A DNA stretch of 64,000 nt, taken from the NCBI RefSeq assembly GCF_040640215.1, contig NZ_JBFABG010000004.1, positions 372,001-436,000 of the forward strand, written 5' to 3'. Each line of letters opens with the position of its first letter. Within the stretch, counting starts at the first letter, position 1. Below the pieces are notes generated by a model that was not told the origin of the DNA, ran no database searches, and was given only the letters and a program-made list of their open reading frames with translations. Below are positions 50,907 to 59,349 of this stretch, piece by piece. Position numbers and translations under genes: made by a program. The stretch is from Actinosynnema sp040640215. Its GTDB lineage: Bacteria; Actinomycetota; Actinomycetes; Mycobacteriales; Pseudonocardiaceae.

Positions 50907-52420
50907 GGCCTTCTCCTTTCGCGGAATTCCAAGGCCGCGGCAACGTGGTCCGCGGTGGGTTCGTCGGTTTCGGCGAGGTCTGCCAACGTCCAGGCGACGC
51001 GCAGGCAGCGGTCCGCTCCCCGGCCGGTCAGAGCGCCGATGGCCAGTGCCCGGTCCAGCAGGGTGGTGGCGGTCGCGGGCAGCCGGAATTCCTTGCGCAG
51101 GACCGGGCCGGGGACTTCCGCGTTGGTCCGCCACCCGTGCGGCGACCAGCGGGAGCCGGCCCTCGCCCGCGCCCGGTGCACCCGTTCGCGGACCGTGGCG
51201 GTCGGTTCCGGGGTGATCACCTCGGGGCCGAGCATCACGGTCAGGGGGCGCATGGTCACCCGCAGGTCCACGCGGTCCAGCAGAGGACCGGAGAGCTTGC
51301 TCTGGTAGCGGCGCTTGGCGGTCGGCAGGCAGATGCAGTCCAGGTCCTTCGGCGGGGCGCACGGGCACTGGTTGGCCGCCAGCACCAACTGGAAGCGGGC
51401 CGGGTACCGCGCGATGCCGTCCCGGCGGGCGATGCGGACCTCGCCGTCCTCCAGGCACGTCCGCAGGGCGTCCAGGCTGCGTGCGCCGAACTCGCACGCC
51501 TCGTCGATGAACAGCACGCCGCGGTGCGCCCGGCTCACCGCGCCCGGCTTGGCCAACCCCGAACCGCCACCCACCAGCGCCGCGGTCGACGTCGACGGGT
51601 GCAGCGAGACGAACGGGGGTGTCGCCACCAGCGGGGTCTCGGGGGTGAGCAGGCCGGCGATCGAGTGGACCGCGGTCACCCCGATGGCCTCGTCGGCGGA
51701 CAGTGGCGGGAGCAGGCTGACCAGGCGTTCGGCCAGCATCGTCTTGCCCGTGCCGGGCGGGCCGGTCAACAGCACGTGGTGACCCCCGGCCGCCGCCACC
51801 TCCAGCGCCCAGCGGGCCTCGGGCTGGCCGACCACGTCGGCCAGGTCCTTGCCCGGCGGCGGGGACGGGGGTTCCGGGTAGCCGACCGCACCGGCCAGCG
51901 CGTCGTCCGAGCCGTTCAGCCAGGCGATCACGTCGGTCAGGGTCGCCGCGCCGTGCACCTCCAGGCCCTCGACCAGGGTCGCCTCGGGCAGCGACGCGGT
52001 CGGCACGACCGCCCTGGTCAGACCCGCCCGCCGCGCGGCCAGGAGCGCGGGCAGCACACCGCGCACGGTGCGGACGCGGCCGTCCAGCGCCAGCTCGCCC
52101 AGCAGCACCGTGCCGTGCAGGCGGTCGCCGGGGACGGCCTGGGACGCGGCCAGCACCACGCACGCCAGGGCCAGGTCGTAGCCCGAGCCGCCCTTGGGGA
52201 GGGTGGCCGGGGACAGGCCCAATGTCACCCGTTGGGTGGGCCACGCGTGGGCGCTGTTGCGCACCGCGGCCTTCACCCGGTCCTTGGACTCGTGCAGGGC
52301 CGCGTCCGGCAGGCCGATCAACTGGGTGCGGACCGAGCCCGCGCCCACGTCCGCCTCGATCTCCACCGGGACACCGTCCACACCGAACAGCGCGACGCAC
52401 CAGGCGCTCGCGAGCGCCAT
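50903..52420 (-). CDS. YifB/ComM-like Mg-chelatase-type AAA+ helicase
   Basis: ComM/YifB promotes branch migration during transformation. The 505-residue protein has an N-terminal Lon-like fold (EIEADVGAGSVRTQLIGLPD, CVVLAASQAVPGDRLHGTVL) and an AAA+ domain with Walker A GPPGTGKT (220-227). It also has HRGVLFIDEACEFGARSLDA as Walker B, a Cys cluster NQCPCAPPKDLDCICLP and a C-terminal Mg_chelatase helical part. ATG 52420 lies one base after the yraN stop; a GTG at 52429 is the alternative. It heads the coupled run to whiG. Confidence 0.95.
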   Translation of the reverse strand: MALASAWCVALFGVDGVPVEIEADVGAGSVRTQLIGLPDAALHESKDRVKAAVRNSAHAWPTQRVTLGLSPATLPKGGSGYDLALACVVLAASQAVPGDRLHGTVLLGELALDGRVRTVRGVLPALLAARRAGLTRAVVPTASLPEATLVEGLEVHGAATLTDVIAWLNGSDDALAGAVGYPEPPSPPPGKDLADVVGQPEARWALEVAAAGGHHVLLTGPPGTGKTMLAERLVSLLPPLSADEAIGVTAVHSIAGLLTPETPLVATPPFVSLHPSTSTAALVGGGSGLAKPGAVSRAHRGVLFIDEACEFGARSLDALRTCLEDGEVRIARRDGIARYPARFQLVLAANQCPCAPPKDLDCICLPTAKRRYQSKLSGPLLDRVDLRVTMRPLTVMLGPEVITPEPTATVRERVHRARARAGSRWSPHGWRTNAEVPGPVLRKEFRLPATATTLLDRALAIGALTGRGADRCLRVAWTLADLAETDEPTADHVAAALEFRERRRP

Positions 52421-52421
52421 C

Positions 52422-52778
52422 TCAGGCACCCCGCACGTGGTGCAGGCGGATGGGTCCCGAGCGCGGCCACAGGATGCCCACCAGGTCGCAGCGGACGGCC
52501 AGCCCGCGCAGGCCGTGCGCGTCGCGCCAGCGCACGCCCAGGCCTCGGACCCGGTCGAGCTTGGTCGGGGTGACGGCCTCCAGCGGACTGCCCCGGCCGG
52601 TGCCCGACCGGCACTTCACCTCGCACACCACCAGCCGCTCGCGGTCCGTGGCCACGATGTCGAGCTCGCCCTCGGGGCACCGCCAGTTGCGGGCGAGCAG
52701 GTCGAGGCGCTCTTGCTGCCGCAGGTAGTGGCAGGCCACGTGCTCGCCCAGGCGGCCCAGCTCTCGGGTCTCCGGCAT
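52422..52778 (-). CDS. YraN family (UPF0102) nuclease-like protein
   Basis: The 118-residue protein has the YraN pattern: ELGRLGEHVACHYLRQQERL, NWRCPEGELDIVATDRERLV and VCEVKCRSGTGRGSPLEAVT. The Glu-Asp-Glu-Lys residues match a restriction-endonuclease-like active site. A Holliday-junction resolvase-like role has been suggested for the family but is not established. Its stop and the yifB start are one base apart. CGGAG upstream supports ATG 52778. Confidence 0.92.
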   Translation of the reverse strand: MPETRELGRLGEHVACHYLRQQERLDLLARNWRCPEGELDIVATDRERLVVCEVKCRSGTGRGSPLEAVTPTKLDRVRGLGVRWRDAHGLRGLAVRCDLVGILWPRSGPIRLHHVRGA

Positions 52779-52860
52779 GGTGTTGCTCCGTTCGGCTCAG
52801 TCGGTGTTCGGGTCGACTGTGCCGAAGCGGATCTTGCGGGGCCAGGGTGAACCTGCGATC

Positions 52861-52889
52861 TGTGGACGGATTTTTCGGGCTGTGGACAA
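52861..52889. promoter_or_regulatory. DnaA-box-like pair upstream of yraN
   Basis: TGTGGACAA (52881-52889, reverse complement of the DnaA box TTGTCCACA) is accompanied by a degenerate copy TGTGGACGG (52861-52869), 20 bp apart. This matches the spacing style of the pair at 45308-45335. Confidence 0.4.
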
Positions 52890-52938
52890 CTGCCTCCGAC
52901 AGGGATCTACCTGGGGAAACAGGCCCAGAAAGCCGATA

Positions 52939-52967
52939 AGGGGCTCATCCGCGGCGGATGAGCCCCT
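52939..52967 (-). terminator. Terminator downstream of the DUF2469 gene
   Basis: AGGGGCTCATCC (52939-52950) pairs perfectly with GGATGAGCCCCT (52956-52967), loop GCGGC, 17 bases past the stop of the minus-strand gene. It probably ends the rpsP-to-DUF2469 side transcripts before yraN. Confidence 0.75.
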
Positions 52968-52983
52968 GGCGACTGTCGAACGA

Positions 52984-53307
52984 TCAGGTGTTGAAAGGAC
53001 CGTCCTCGGGGAGCCGTAGATCGGGCTTGTCGAGCTCTTCGACGTTGACGTCCTTGAACGTGATGACCCGGACGTTCTTCACGAACCGGGCGGGCCGGTA
53101 CATGTCCCAGACCCACGCGTCGGACATCCGCACCTCGAAGTAGACCTCGCCGTCCGCGTTGCGGACCTGCACGTCCACCGAGTTGGCCAGGTAGAACCGC
53201 CGCTCGGTCTCCACGACGAACGAGAACTGGCTGACGATGTCGCGGTACTCCTTGTACAGCGACAACTCCATCTCGGTCTCGTACTTTTCGAGATCCTCTG
53301 CACTCAT
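52984..53307 (-). CDS. DUF2469 protein
   Basis: The 107-residue protein is a highly conserved actinobacterial family member. It opens MSAEDLEKYETEMELSLYKE and continues YRDIVSQFSFVVETERRFYL, DGEVYFEVRMSDAWVWDMYR and RVITFKDVNVEELDKPDLRL. Its function is unknown. Its start codon shares a base with the rnhB stop (TAATG), so the two are coupled, as with Rv2901c and rnhB in M. tuberculosis. Confidence 0.95.
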   Translation of the reverse strand: MSAEDLEKYETEMELSLYKEYRDIVSQFSFVVETERRFYLANSVDVQVRNADGEVYFEVRMSDAWVWDMYRPARFVKNVRVITFKDVNVEELDKPDLRLPEDGPFNT

Positions 53308-54101
53308 TACGCCTCCGCGCGGGTGCTCATCGAATCCGCGCCCCTCCTCGTCGCGAGCCTGCCACCGCTGGTCTGCGGCGATGTTCCATTCTGGACCACG
53401 GTGGCGGAAAGCACGTCACGCGCCACTCGGTGCGGCGCGGTCAACCCGTGTCGGGCCCCCGCCGAGGCCACATTCGCATACGACCAGCGGTGCTCCGCGC
53501 TCGGCCCGTGTTCCAGCAGGGCGGCGGTGTGCTCGGCGGTGCTGTAGCCCTTGTGCACGTCGAAGCCGTACCGCGGCAGGTCCGCGTGCAGCTCGGTCAT
53601 GATCCGGTCCCTGGTGACCTTGGCCAGCACCGATGCCGCCGCGACGCACGCCGCCACCCGGTCGCCCTTGACCACCGGCATGTTCGGCGCGGTCAGGCCC
53701 GGCACCGGGAAACCGTCGGTGAGCACGTAGCCGGGGTGCGCGGACAACTGCGCGACGGCGCGGCGCATCCCCTCGATGTTCGCCACGTGTACACCGATCA
53801 GGTCAACTTCCCACGCGGGGATGACGATCACCGCCCAGTCGACCGCGCGCTCGACCACCACGTCGAAGATCCGGTCCCGCGCGGCGGCGGTGAGCAGCTT
53901 GGAATCCGTCAGGCCCTCGAACCTGGCCGCGTCACCGGGCTTGAGCACGCAGGACGCCACGACCAGCGGGCCCGCGCAGGCACCGCGCCCGGCCTCGTCC
54001 ACACCGGCCACCGGGCCGAGGCCACGCCGGTCCAGCGCGGCCTGGAACGCCCAGATGCCCGCGGTCTGCCGGACCTGCGCCCGAGGTGGCTTGCGGATCA
54101 C
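53307..54101 (-). CDS. rnhB: Ribonuclease HII
   Basis: This enzyme cuts RNA in RNA-DNA hybrids and removes misincorporated ribonucleotides. The 264-residue protein has VAGVDEAGRGACAGPLVVAS (Asp35 and Glu36) and the further acidic residues, including the Asp in GDRVAACVAAASVLAKVTRD. DLPRYGFDVHKGYSTAEHTA is the family signature near the C-terminal acidic residue. A 40-residue tail follows. GTG 54101 is 9 bp past the lepB stop. Confidence 0.95.
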   Translation of the reverse strand: MIRKPPRAQVRQTAGIWAFQAALDRRGLGPVAGVDEAGRGACAGPLVVASCVLKPGDAARFEGLTDSKLLTAAARDRIFDVVVERAVDWAVIVIPAWEVDLIGVHVANIEGMRRAVAQLSAHPGYVLTDGFPVPGLTAPNMPVVKGDRVAACVAAASVLAKVTRDRIMTELHADLPRYGFDVHKGYSTAEHTAALLEHGPSAEHRWSYANVASAGARHGLTAPHRVARDVLSATVVQNGTSPQTSGGRLATRRGADSMSTRAEA

Positions 54102-54110
54102 CAGCCGACC

Positions 54111-55016
54111 CTATCCCAGCCGCGAACGCCGGACCCGGCCCCGCAGCCGCCTGCCGACCAGCAGCACGGGCCACGCCGCGAGCAGCCCGACCCCGGCCGG
54201 CACCGCGTCCTGCCACACCGGCGCACCGATCGCCACGACCTGCGGGTTCTGGGCGGACACGCCACCCCAGCGCCCCGGCGGCAGCACGATCACGCGCGCC
54301 TTGCCGACCACCTTGTCGACCGGCACCAGCCCGCCGAGCCGCTTGTCACCCTGGCACCGCGAGTCGCACGAGTCGTTGCGGTTGTCGCCCATCACGAACA
54401 GGTACCCGTCCGGGATCTTCAGCTCGTCGTACGAGTCCTGGAAGGTGCCGCGGCCCGGCTCCCAGTAGACGTACGGCTCGTCCAGCGGCTTGCCGTCGAC
54501 CAGGAACCGGTTCTTGTCGTCACAGCACTTCACGGTCTGCCCGCCGACCGCGATGATCCGCTTGACGAAGTCCTCCTTGTTCGCCGTCGGTATCCCGATC
54601 AGCGCACCCACCCCCTGGAAGAACCCGACCACGGGGTTCGCCGGCTCGGCCGGCGCGAAGTCGTTGTTGATCCAGGTGTCCGGGCCGTGGAAGACGATCA
54701 CGTCGCCCGGCTCGGGGTCGGAGAAGTCGTAGGTGAGCTTGTCGACCAGCACCCGGTCGCCGAAGCACGGCGAGGTGCAGCCGTGCAACGTCTGCTCCAT
54801 CGACTCCGACGGGATCATGTAGACCCGCGCCAGGAACGTCTGGATCAGGAACGCGAGCCCCACCGCGACGACCAGGAGGATCGGCAGCTCGCGCCAGAAC
54901 GAGCCCTTCCGCTTTTTCTTCTGCGACCGCTTCCGGGACTCCTCGACCTTCTCCTCGTCGGGAGAGTGCTCGGGGTCCTCGTCGGACGAACCGCGGGAAG
55001 GTGCGACGTCTACCAC
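54111..55016 (-). CDS. lepB: Type I signal peptidase, copy 1
   Basis: This membrane peptidase removes signal peptides from exported proteins. The 301-residue protein has a charged cytoplasmic tail, one N-terminal membrane helix (about 45-62), the catalytic Ser72 in YMIPSESMEQTL and Lys152 in EDFVKRIIAVGGQ. The box FVMGDNRNDSCDSR follows, with a C-terminal helix near the end (VPAGVGLLAAWPVLLVGR). It is preceded 4 bp away by a second copy (55021-55938). Confidence 0.94.
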   Translation of the reverse strand: MVDVAPSRGSSDEDPEHSPDEEKVEESRKRSQKKKRKGSFWRELPILLVVAVGLAFLIQTFLARVYMIPSESMEQTLHGCTSPCFGDRVLVDKLTYDFSDPEPGDVIVFHGPDTWINNDFAPAEPANPVVGFFQGVGALIGIPTANKEDFVKRIIAVGGQTVKCCDDKNRFLVDGKPLDEPYVYWEPGRGTFQDSYDELKIPDGYLFVMGDNRNDSCDSRCQGDKRLGGLVPVDKVVGKARVIVLPPGRWGGVSAQNPQVVAIGAPVWQDAVPAGVGLLAAWPVLLVGRRLRGRVRRSRLG

Positions 55017-55020
55017 GCGG

Positions 55021-55938
55021 TCAGCGTACCGATCCGCTCTGTGAAGCCCTGGTCAGCCTGGCCCTAAGCCGTCGGCCGAGGAAGAGCACCGGCCACGCGG
55101 CGGCCAGGCCGACGCCCGCCGGGACCCCGGACTGCCACGCGGGTGCGCCCATCGCCACGGCCTGGGGGTCGTGGTCGCCGATGCCGCTCCACCGCGCCGG
55201 CGGCAGCACGATGGCGCGCGCCTTGCCGATCACCTCGGACTCGGGCACCGCCCCGGACGCACCGCCGTCGCCCTGGTAGCGCGAGTCGGTGGAGTTCATC
55301 CGGTTGTCGCCCATCACCCACAGGGTGCCCTCGGGGACCTTCACCGCCTCGAACGGGCGGTTGTCGGCCGGGCTGGTGCCGGGCTGCCAGTGGACGTAGG
55401 GCTCGTCGAGCGGCTTGCCGTCGACCTTGACCCGGTGCTGCTCGTCGCAGCACTCGACGGTCTGCCCGCCCACGGCGATGACGCGCTTGATGAAGTCGCG
55501 CTCGTCCGGCGGCGCGAGGCCGATCAGCGACAGGCCGGTCTGGAACACCCGCACGACGGGGTTGTCCGAGCGGGCCGACTGGAAGTCGTTCGTGGTCCAC
55601 GCGGGCGGCCCGCGGAAGACGACGACGTCGCCCGGCTCGATGTCGGTGAAGTCGTAGACCAGCTTGTCCACGAGCACCCGGTCGCCGAAGCAGGGGGCCG
55701 TGCAGCCGTGCAGCGTCCGCTCCATCGACGCCGACGGGATGACGTACACGCGCGCGATGAACGTCTGGATCAGGACGGTGAGCACGAGCGCTGTGCCGAG
55801 GAGCACGAGGATCTCACGCCACAGCGGCGTCTTCTTCTTCTTTTTCCTGCTCTTACCGTCCGATGCCGAGTCCGGAGTGGACTCGGCATCGGGTTCCCGA
55901 CCGTCTTCGTCAGCGGAGCTGTGCGCGGGTTCTGCCAC
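55021..55938 (-). CDS. Type I signal peptidase, copy 2
   Basis: This 305-residue paralogue of the adjacent lepB has the same plan: basic tail (KSRKKKKKTPLW), membrane helix, catalytic Ser71 in YVIPSASMERTL, Lys151 in RDFIKRVIAVGG and GDNRMNSTDSRYQ. The two copies share about half of their residues by eye (for example LHGCTxPCFGDRVLVDKLxYDF), so the duplication is old and both look active. Substrate preferences may differ. GTG 55938 is the start; rplS lies 35 bp upstream. Confidence 0.92.
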   Translation of the reverse strand: MAEPAHSSADEDGREPDAESTPDSASDGKSRKKKKKTPLWREILVLLGTALVLTVLIQTFIARVYVIPSASMERTLHGCTAPCFGDRVLVDKLVYDFTDIEPGDVVVFRGPPAWTTNDFQSARSDNPVVRVFQTGLSLIGLAPPDERDFIKRVIAVGGQTVECCDEQHRVKVDGKPLDEPYVHWQPGTSPADNRPFEAVKVPEGTLWVMGDNRMNSTDSRYQGDGGASGAVPESEVIGKARAIVLPPARWSGIGDHDPQAVAMGAPAWQSGVPAGVGLAAAWPVLFLGRRLRARLTRASQSGSVR

Positions 55939-55973
55939 GTGGGGCAGGCTACTGGTCGCGCGTGAACCCGGCG

Positions 55974-56333
55974 TCAGGAGGCCGGCCTGGCGTTCCGCTT
56001 CTCCTTGATCTTGGCGGCCTTGCCGCGCAGGTCGCGCAGGTAGTAGAGCTTCGCGCGGCGCACGGCACCACGGGTGGCGACCTCGATCTCGGCGATGTTC
56101 GGGGAGTGCACCGGGAAGGTGCGCTCGACGCCGACGCCGAACGAGACCTTGCGGACGGTGAAGGTCTCGCGGATCCCGCCGTTCTGGCGGCGGATCACGA
56201 CGCCCTGGAACACCTGGACCCGCTCGCGGGAGCCCTCGATGACGCGGACGTGGACCTTCAGCGTGTCGCCCGGCCGGAAGCTCGGGATGTCGGAGCGCAG
56301 CGACTGGGCGTCAAGAGCGTCCAGGGTGTTCAT
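55974..56333 (-). CDS. rplS: 50S ribosomal protein L19
   Basis: The 119-residue protein is of normal length: SDIPSFRPGDTLKVHVRVIE, GSRERVQVFQGVVIRRQNGG and SFGVGVERTFPVHSPNIAEI, ending KLYYLRDLRGKAAKIKEKRN. ATG 56333 (MNTLDALDAQ) is chosen over an in-frame ATG 20 codons upstream, whose peptide lacks similarity. The 187-base gap upstream holds two hairpins and probably its own promoter. Confidence 0.97.
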   Translation of the reverse strand: MNTLDALDAQSLRSDIPSFRPGDTLKVHVRVIEGSRERVQVFQGVVIRRQNGGIRETFTVRKVSFGVGVERTFPVHSPNIAEIEVATRGAVRRAKLYYLRDLRGKAAKIKEKRNARPAS

Positions 56334-56450
56334 CGGTGGTCCGTCCTCGTCCTCACGTGTAATGCGTACTCCCCCGAGGCGCGTTCTTGCCAAGGTCGCT
56401 CATGGCCTTGCCAAGGTTTCACACATCCGCGTGGGGGCGGGCTTTGCGGC

Positions 56451-56471
56451 GCACCCCGGCTGACCGGGTGC
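56451..56471 (-). promoter_or_regulatory. Hairpin in the rplS leader
   Basis: GCACCCCGG and CCGGGTGC pair with one bulged C around CTGA, about 118 bases before the rplS start. It could be an attenuator or part of the trmD terminator region. Confidence 0.35.
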
Positions 56472-56503
56472 AGCAACCTGTCCAGTGTGCCAGATGGGGC
56501 GGG

Positions 56504-56520
56504 CCCCGAGGAAATCGGGG
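56504..56520 (-). terminator. Short hairpin at the trmD 3' end
   Basis: CCCCGA and TCGGGG form a 6-bp stem around GGAAA, directly beside the trmD stop codon. Weak as a terminator by itself; with the hairpin at 56451-56471 it may separate trmD from rplS. Confidence 0.4.
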
Positions 56521-57261
56521 TTACCGCAGCTCGTCCAGCAGCTTCCGGTCGTGCTTGTCCAGCGCGCCCTCGGGGAGGGCGTCGAGCAGCTCGGGGCGGC
56601 GCTCCCACGTGCGGCGCAGCGACTGGTCGCGCCGCCAGCGGTCGATCGCCCCGTGGTTGCCCGACCGCAGCACGTCCGGCACCGCCAGCTCGCGCCACAC
56701 CTCGGGCCGGGTGTAGGACGGACCCTCCAGCAGGCCGTCGGAGAACGAGTCCTGCGCCGCCGACGCCGGGTTGCCCAGCACGCCGGGCAGCAGCCGGACC
56801 ACGGCCTCCACCACGACCAGCACCGCGACCTCGCCGCCGACCAGCACGTAGTCGCCGAGGGAGACCTCGTCCACGCGCATCCGCCGGGACGCGTCGTCCA
56901 CCACCCGCTGGTCGATGCCCTCGTACCGGCCGCACGCGAACACCAGCCGCGACTCGGCGGCGTACTCGTGCGCCAGCTCCTGGGTGAACGGCCGCCCGGC
57001 CGGCGTGGGCACGACCAGCCTCGGCGGCGGGTCGCCCGCGCACACCTCGTCCAGCGCCGCGCCCCACACCTCGGGCTTCATCACCATGCCGGGACCACCG
57101 CCGTAAGGGCTGTCGTCCACGGCCTTGTGCACGTCGTGCGTCCACGTGCGCAGATCGTGCACGCCGATGCTGATCAAACCCTTGTCGACGGCCTTCCCGA
57201 GCAGCGCGGCGCGCAACGGCTCCAGGTACTCCGGGAAGATCGTGACGACGTCAATCCGCAT
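56521..57261 (-). CDS. trmD: tRNA (guanine-37-N1) methyltransferase
   Basis: This enzyme makes m1G37 in tRNA, preventing frameshifts. The 246-residue SPOUT protein opens MRIDVVTIFPEYLEPLRAAL. It has the knotted SAM site in VFACGRYEGIDQRVVDD and SLGDYVLVGGEVAVLVVVEA, and the catalytic Asp in DDSPYGGGPGMVMKPEVW. ATG 57261 overlaps the end of rimM by 11 bases, showing coupling. Confidence 0.97.
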   Translation of the reverse strand: MRIDVVTIFPEYLEPLRAALLGKAVDKGLISIGVHDLRTWTHDVHKAVDDSPYGGGPGMVMKPEVWGAALDEVCAGDPPPRLVVPTPAGRPFTQELAHEYAAESRLVFACGRYEGIDQRVVDDASRRMRVDEVSLGDYVLVGGEVAVLVVVEAVVRLLPGVLGNPASAAQDSFSDGLLEGPSYTRPEVWRELAVPDVLRSGNHGAIDRWRRDQSLRRTWERRPELLDALPEGALDKHDRKLLDELR

Positions 57262-57769
57262 CGAGCAGGCCTTCGGGCGGGTCGACCACCACACGTCCAC
57301 CGCGCACGTCGACGGTGGGCACGATCTGGCGCACGAACGGCACCAGCGCCTGCCCGCCCTCCGCGCGGTCGATCACCAGCAGTTCACCACCGAGACCGTG
57401 CACGATCTCGCGCACCTTGCCGAGTTCCGTGCCATCGGGCAGTTCGGCCCGCAGGCCCTCCAGCTCGTGGTCGTAGAACTCGTCCGGGTCGCCGGTCGGC
57501 GGCAGGTCATCGGTGCTGGCCAACAGCAGCGTCCCGCGCAGGGTCTCGGCGACGTCCCTGGTCAGGACCTCTTCGAAACGCACCAGCAGCCGCCCGGAGT
57601 GGTTCCGGGCGGCTGCGACGGTGAGGGTGCGGGACGTGCCGTCGCGCAGCTTCGCGATCAGCGCGGACTTGAGCGCGAACCGCAGTTCGGGCGAATCGGT
57701 GCGCACGTCCACGGCGAGCTCGCCGGTGATCCCGTGCGCCTTGGCCACACGGCCGACGACGACGTCCAT
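57251..57769 (-). CDS. rimM: 16S rRNA processing protein RimM
   Basis: This factor is a 30S maturation protein that binds S19. The 172-residue protein has the N-terminal RimM barrel (VVVGRVAKAHGITGELAVDV) and the C-terminal PRC-barrel (PDEFYDHELEGLRAELPDG, GELLVIDRAEGGQALVPFVR). It keeps the universal order rpsP, khpA, rimM, trmD, rplS. It lies 8 bp after khpA. Confidence 0.96.
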   Translation of the reverse strand: MDVVVGRVAKAHGITGELAVDVRTDSPELRFALKSALIAKLRDGTSRTLTVAAARNHSGRLLVRFEEVLTRDVAETLRGTLLLASTDDLPPTGDPDEFYDHELEGLRAELPDGTELGKVREIVHGLGGELLVIDRAEGGQALVPFVRQIVPTVDVRGGRVVVDPPEGLLDAD

Positions 57770-57777
57770 GTGCGCGC

Positions 57778-58017
57778 TCAGCGGTCGGTGTCGACCACGT
57801 CGACGCGCACGCCACGCCCGCCGATCCCGGCCATCACGGTGCGCAGGGCCGTCGCGGTGCGACCGCTCCGACCGATCACCTTGCCGAGGTCGTCCGGGTG
57901 GACGTGGACCTCCAGGGTGCGACCGCGCCGGGTCGTGACCAGGTTCACCCGGACGTCGTCCGGGTGGTCGACGATGCCCCGAACGAGGTGTTCGAGGGCG
58001 TCAGCCAACAAGCTCAC
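57778..58017 (-). CDS. khpA: KH-domain RNA-binding protein KhpA
   Basis: This 79-residue single KH-domain protein has the GxxG loop within GKVIGRSGRTATALRTVM. It opens MSLLADALEHLVRGIVDHPD. In other Gram-positives KhpA pairs with KhpB (EloR) to bind RNAs and affect cell elongation. GTG 58017 overlaps the rpsP stop as GTGA. Confidence 0.95.
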   Translation of the reverse strand: MSLLADALEHLVRGIVDHPDDVRVNLVTTRRGRTLEVHVHPDDLGKVIGRSGRTATALRTVMAGIGGRGVRVDVVDTDR

Positions 58018-58442
58018 GCCTCGTCCTTGGGTGCCTCGGCCTCGTCGCTCTTCTTGGCGGTCTTCTTCTTCGGCGTGGTGGCCTCGGTCGTCGGCGCGTC
58101 GCCGGCGGCGGCGAGCGCGGCGGCGAACAGCTCCGCCTTGCTCGTCTTCGGCTCCTTGACCTTCAGCGTGCCCTCGGCACCCGGCAGGCCCTTGAACTTC
58201 TGCCAGTCGCCGGTGATCTCCAGGATCCGCTGCACGGACTCGGTCGGCTGCGCGCCGACACCCAGCCAGTACTGCGCCCGGTCGGAGTCCACCGCGATGA
58301 ACGACGGCTCTTCCTTCGGGTGGTACTTGCCGATCGTCTCGATGGCCTTGCCGTTGCGGCGGGTGCGCGCGTCGGCGACGACGATGCGGTAGTACGGCTG
58401 ACGGATCTTGCCAAGCCGCTGAAGCTTGATCTTGACGGCCAC
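58014..58442 (-). CDS. rpsP: 30S ribosomal protein S16
   Basis: The first 85 residues are S16 (MAVKIKLQRLGKIRQPYYRI, VVADARTRRNGKAIETIGKY, SDRAQYWLGVGAQPTESVQR). A 55-residue Lys/Ala/Glu-rich tail follows (EATTPKKKTAKKSDEAEAPK), longer than in most bacteria but usual in actinobacteria. GTG 58442 has GAGGAG upstream. It heads the rpsP-khpA-rimM-trmD run. Confidence 0.96.
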   Translation of the reverse strand: MAVKIKLQRLGKIRQPYYRIVVADARTRRNGKAIETIGKYHPKEEPSFIAVDSDRAQYWLGVGAQPTESVQRILEITGDWQKFKGLPGAEGTLKVKEPKTSKAELFAAALAAAGDAPTTEATTPKKKTAKKSDEAEAPKDEA

Positions 58443-58593
58443 GGGTGTGGGTACTCCTCAGGCTCTCGTTTGCTCAGGTGCGGGCACTCCTCGCCCGCGT
58501 GGGGCACGAGCGGGAAAGCCCAAAGGTCTGGGCGCCATGGCACGGTGAGAGGGACCGACCGTGGCGAACAACAGTCCATTCTGCCAGACGGGT

Positions 58594-59349
58594 CTACTCG
58601 ACCACGAATCGGCCCACGGTGACGCCCGCGTCGGTCAGCGCTCGGCGCACTGAGCGGGCGTGCTCTACGGCACCCGGAGTGTCCCCGTGCAGGCAGATGG
58701 AGTCCACCTCCGTGGCGATGACCTCACCCGTAATGGCGACGAGTTCACCGTGTCGAGCCAACCTCAACACCTGTTCGAGGACGGCCTGGGTGTCGGTGAG
58801 TACAGCGCCGGGCTGCGTGCGAGGCACCAACGTGCCCTCCGGCGTGTACGCCCGGTCCGCGAACGCCTCACGCACCGCGCGCAAGCCCGCGCGGGACGCG
58901 TGGTGCAGCAGCCGTGAACCGGGCAGGCCCAGCACGGGCAGCTCCCCGAACGCCTGCACACCGTTCACGATGGCTTCGGCCTGCCTGTCGTGGTGCACGG
59001 TCGCGTTGTACAGCGCGCCGTGCGGCTTCACGTAAGACACCTTCGTGCCCGCAGCGCGCGCACACGCCTCCAGAGCACCGATCTGGTAGAGCACCTCGTC
59101 GGCCAGTTCGGTCGGGTCGGCGTCGATGAACCGCCGGCCGAACCCCGCGAGGTCCCGGTACGACACCTGCGCACCCACGGCCACGCCGCGCTCGGCGGCC
59201 CGCGCGCACACCCGGCGCATGGTCGACGGATCGCCCGCGTGGAACCCGCACGCGACGTTCGCGCTGGTCACGACGTCGAGCAGGGCGTTGTCGTCACCCA
59301 GCCGCCAGATCCCGAACCCCTCGCCGAGGTCGCTGTTGAGGTCGGTCAT
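58594..59349 (-). CDS. pxpA: 5-oxoprolinase subunit A (LamB/YcsF family)
   Basis: PxpA with PxpB and PxpC cleaves 5-oxoproline to glutamate using ATP. The 251-residue protein has the family core: TDLNSDLGEGFGIWRLGDDN, SANVACGFHAGDPSTMRRVC and KVSYVKPHGALYNATVHHDR. ICLHGDTPGAVEHARSVR comes near the end. No pxpB or pxpC is in the window, so partners lie elsewhere. Its ATG overlaps the stop of the CPBP gene as ATGA. Confidence 0.94.
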   Translation of the reverse strand: MTDLNSDLGEGFGIWRLGDDNALLDVVTSANVACGFHAGDPSTMRRVCARAAERGVAVGAQVSYRDLAGFGRRFIDADPTELADEVLYQIGALEACARAAGTKVSYVKPHGALYNATVHHDRQAEAIVNGVQAFGELPVLGLPGSRLLHHASRAGLRAVREAFADRAYTPEGTLVPRTQPGAVLTDTQAVLEQVLRLARHGELVAITGEVIATEVDSICLHGDTPGAVEHARSVRRALTDAGVTVGRFVVE

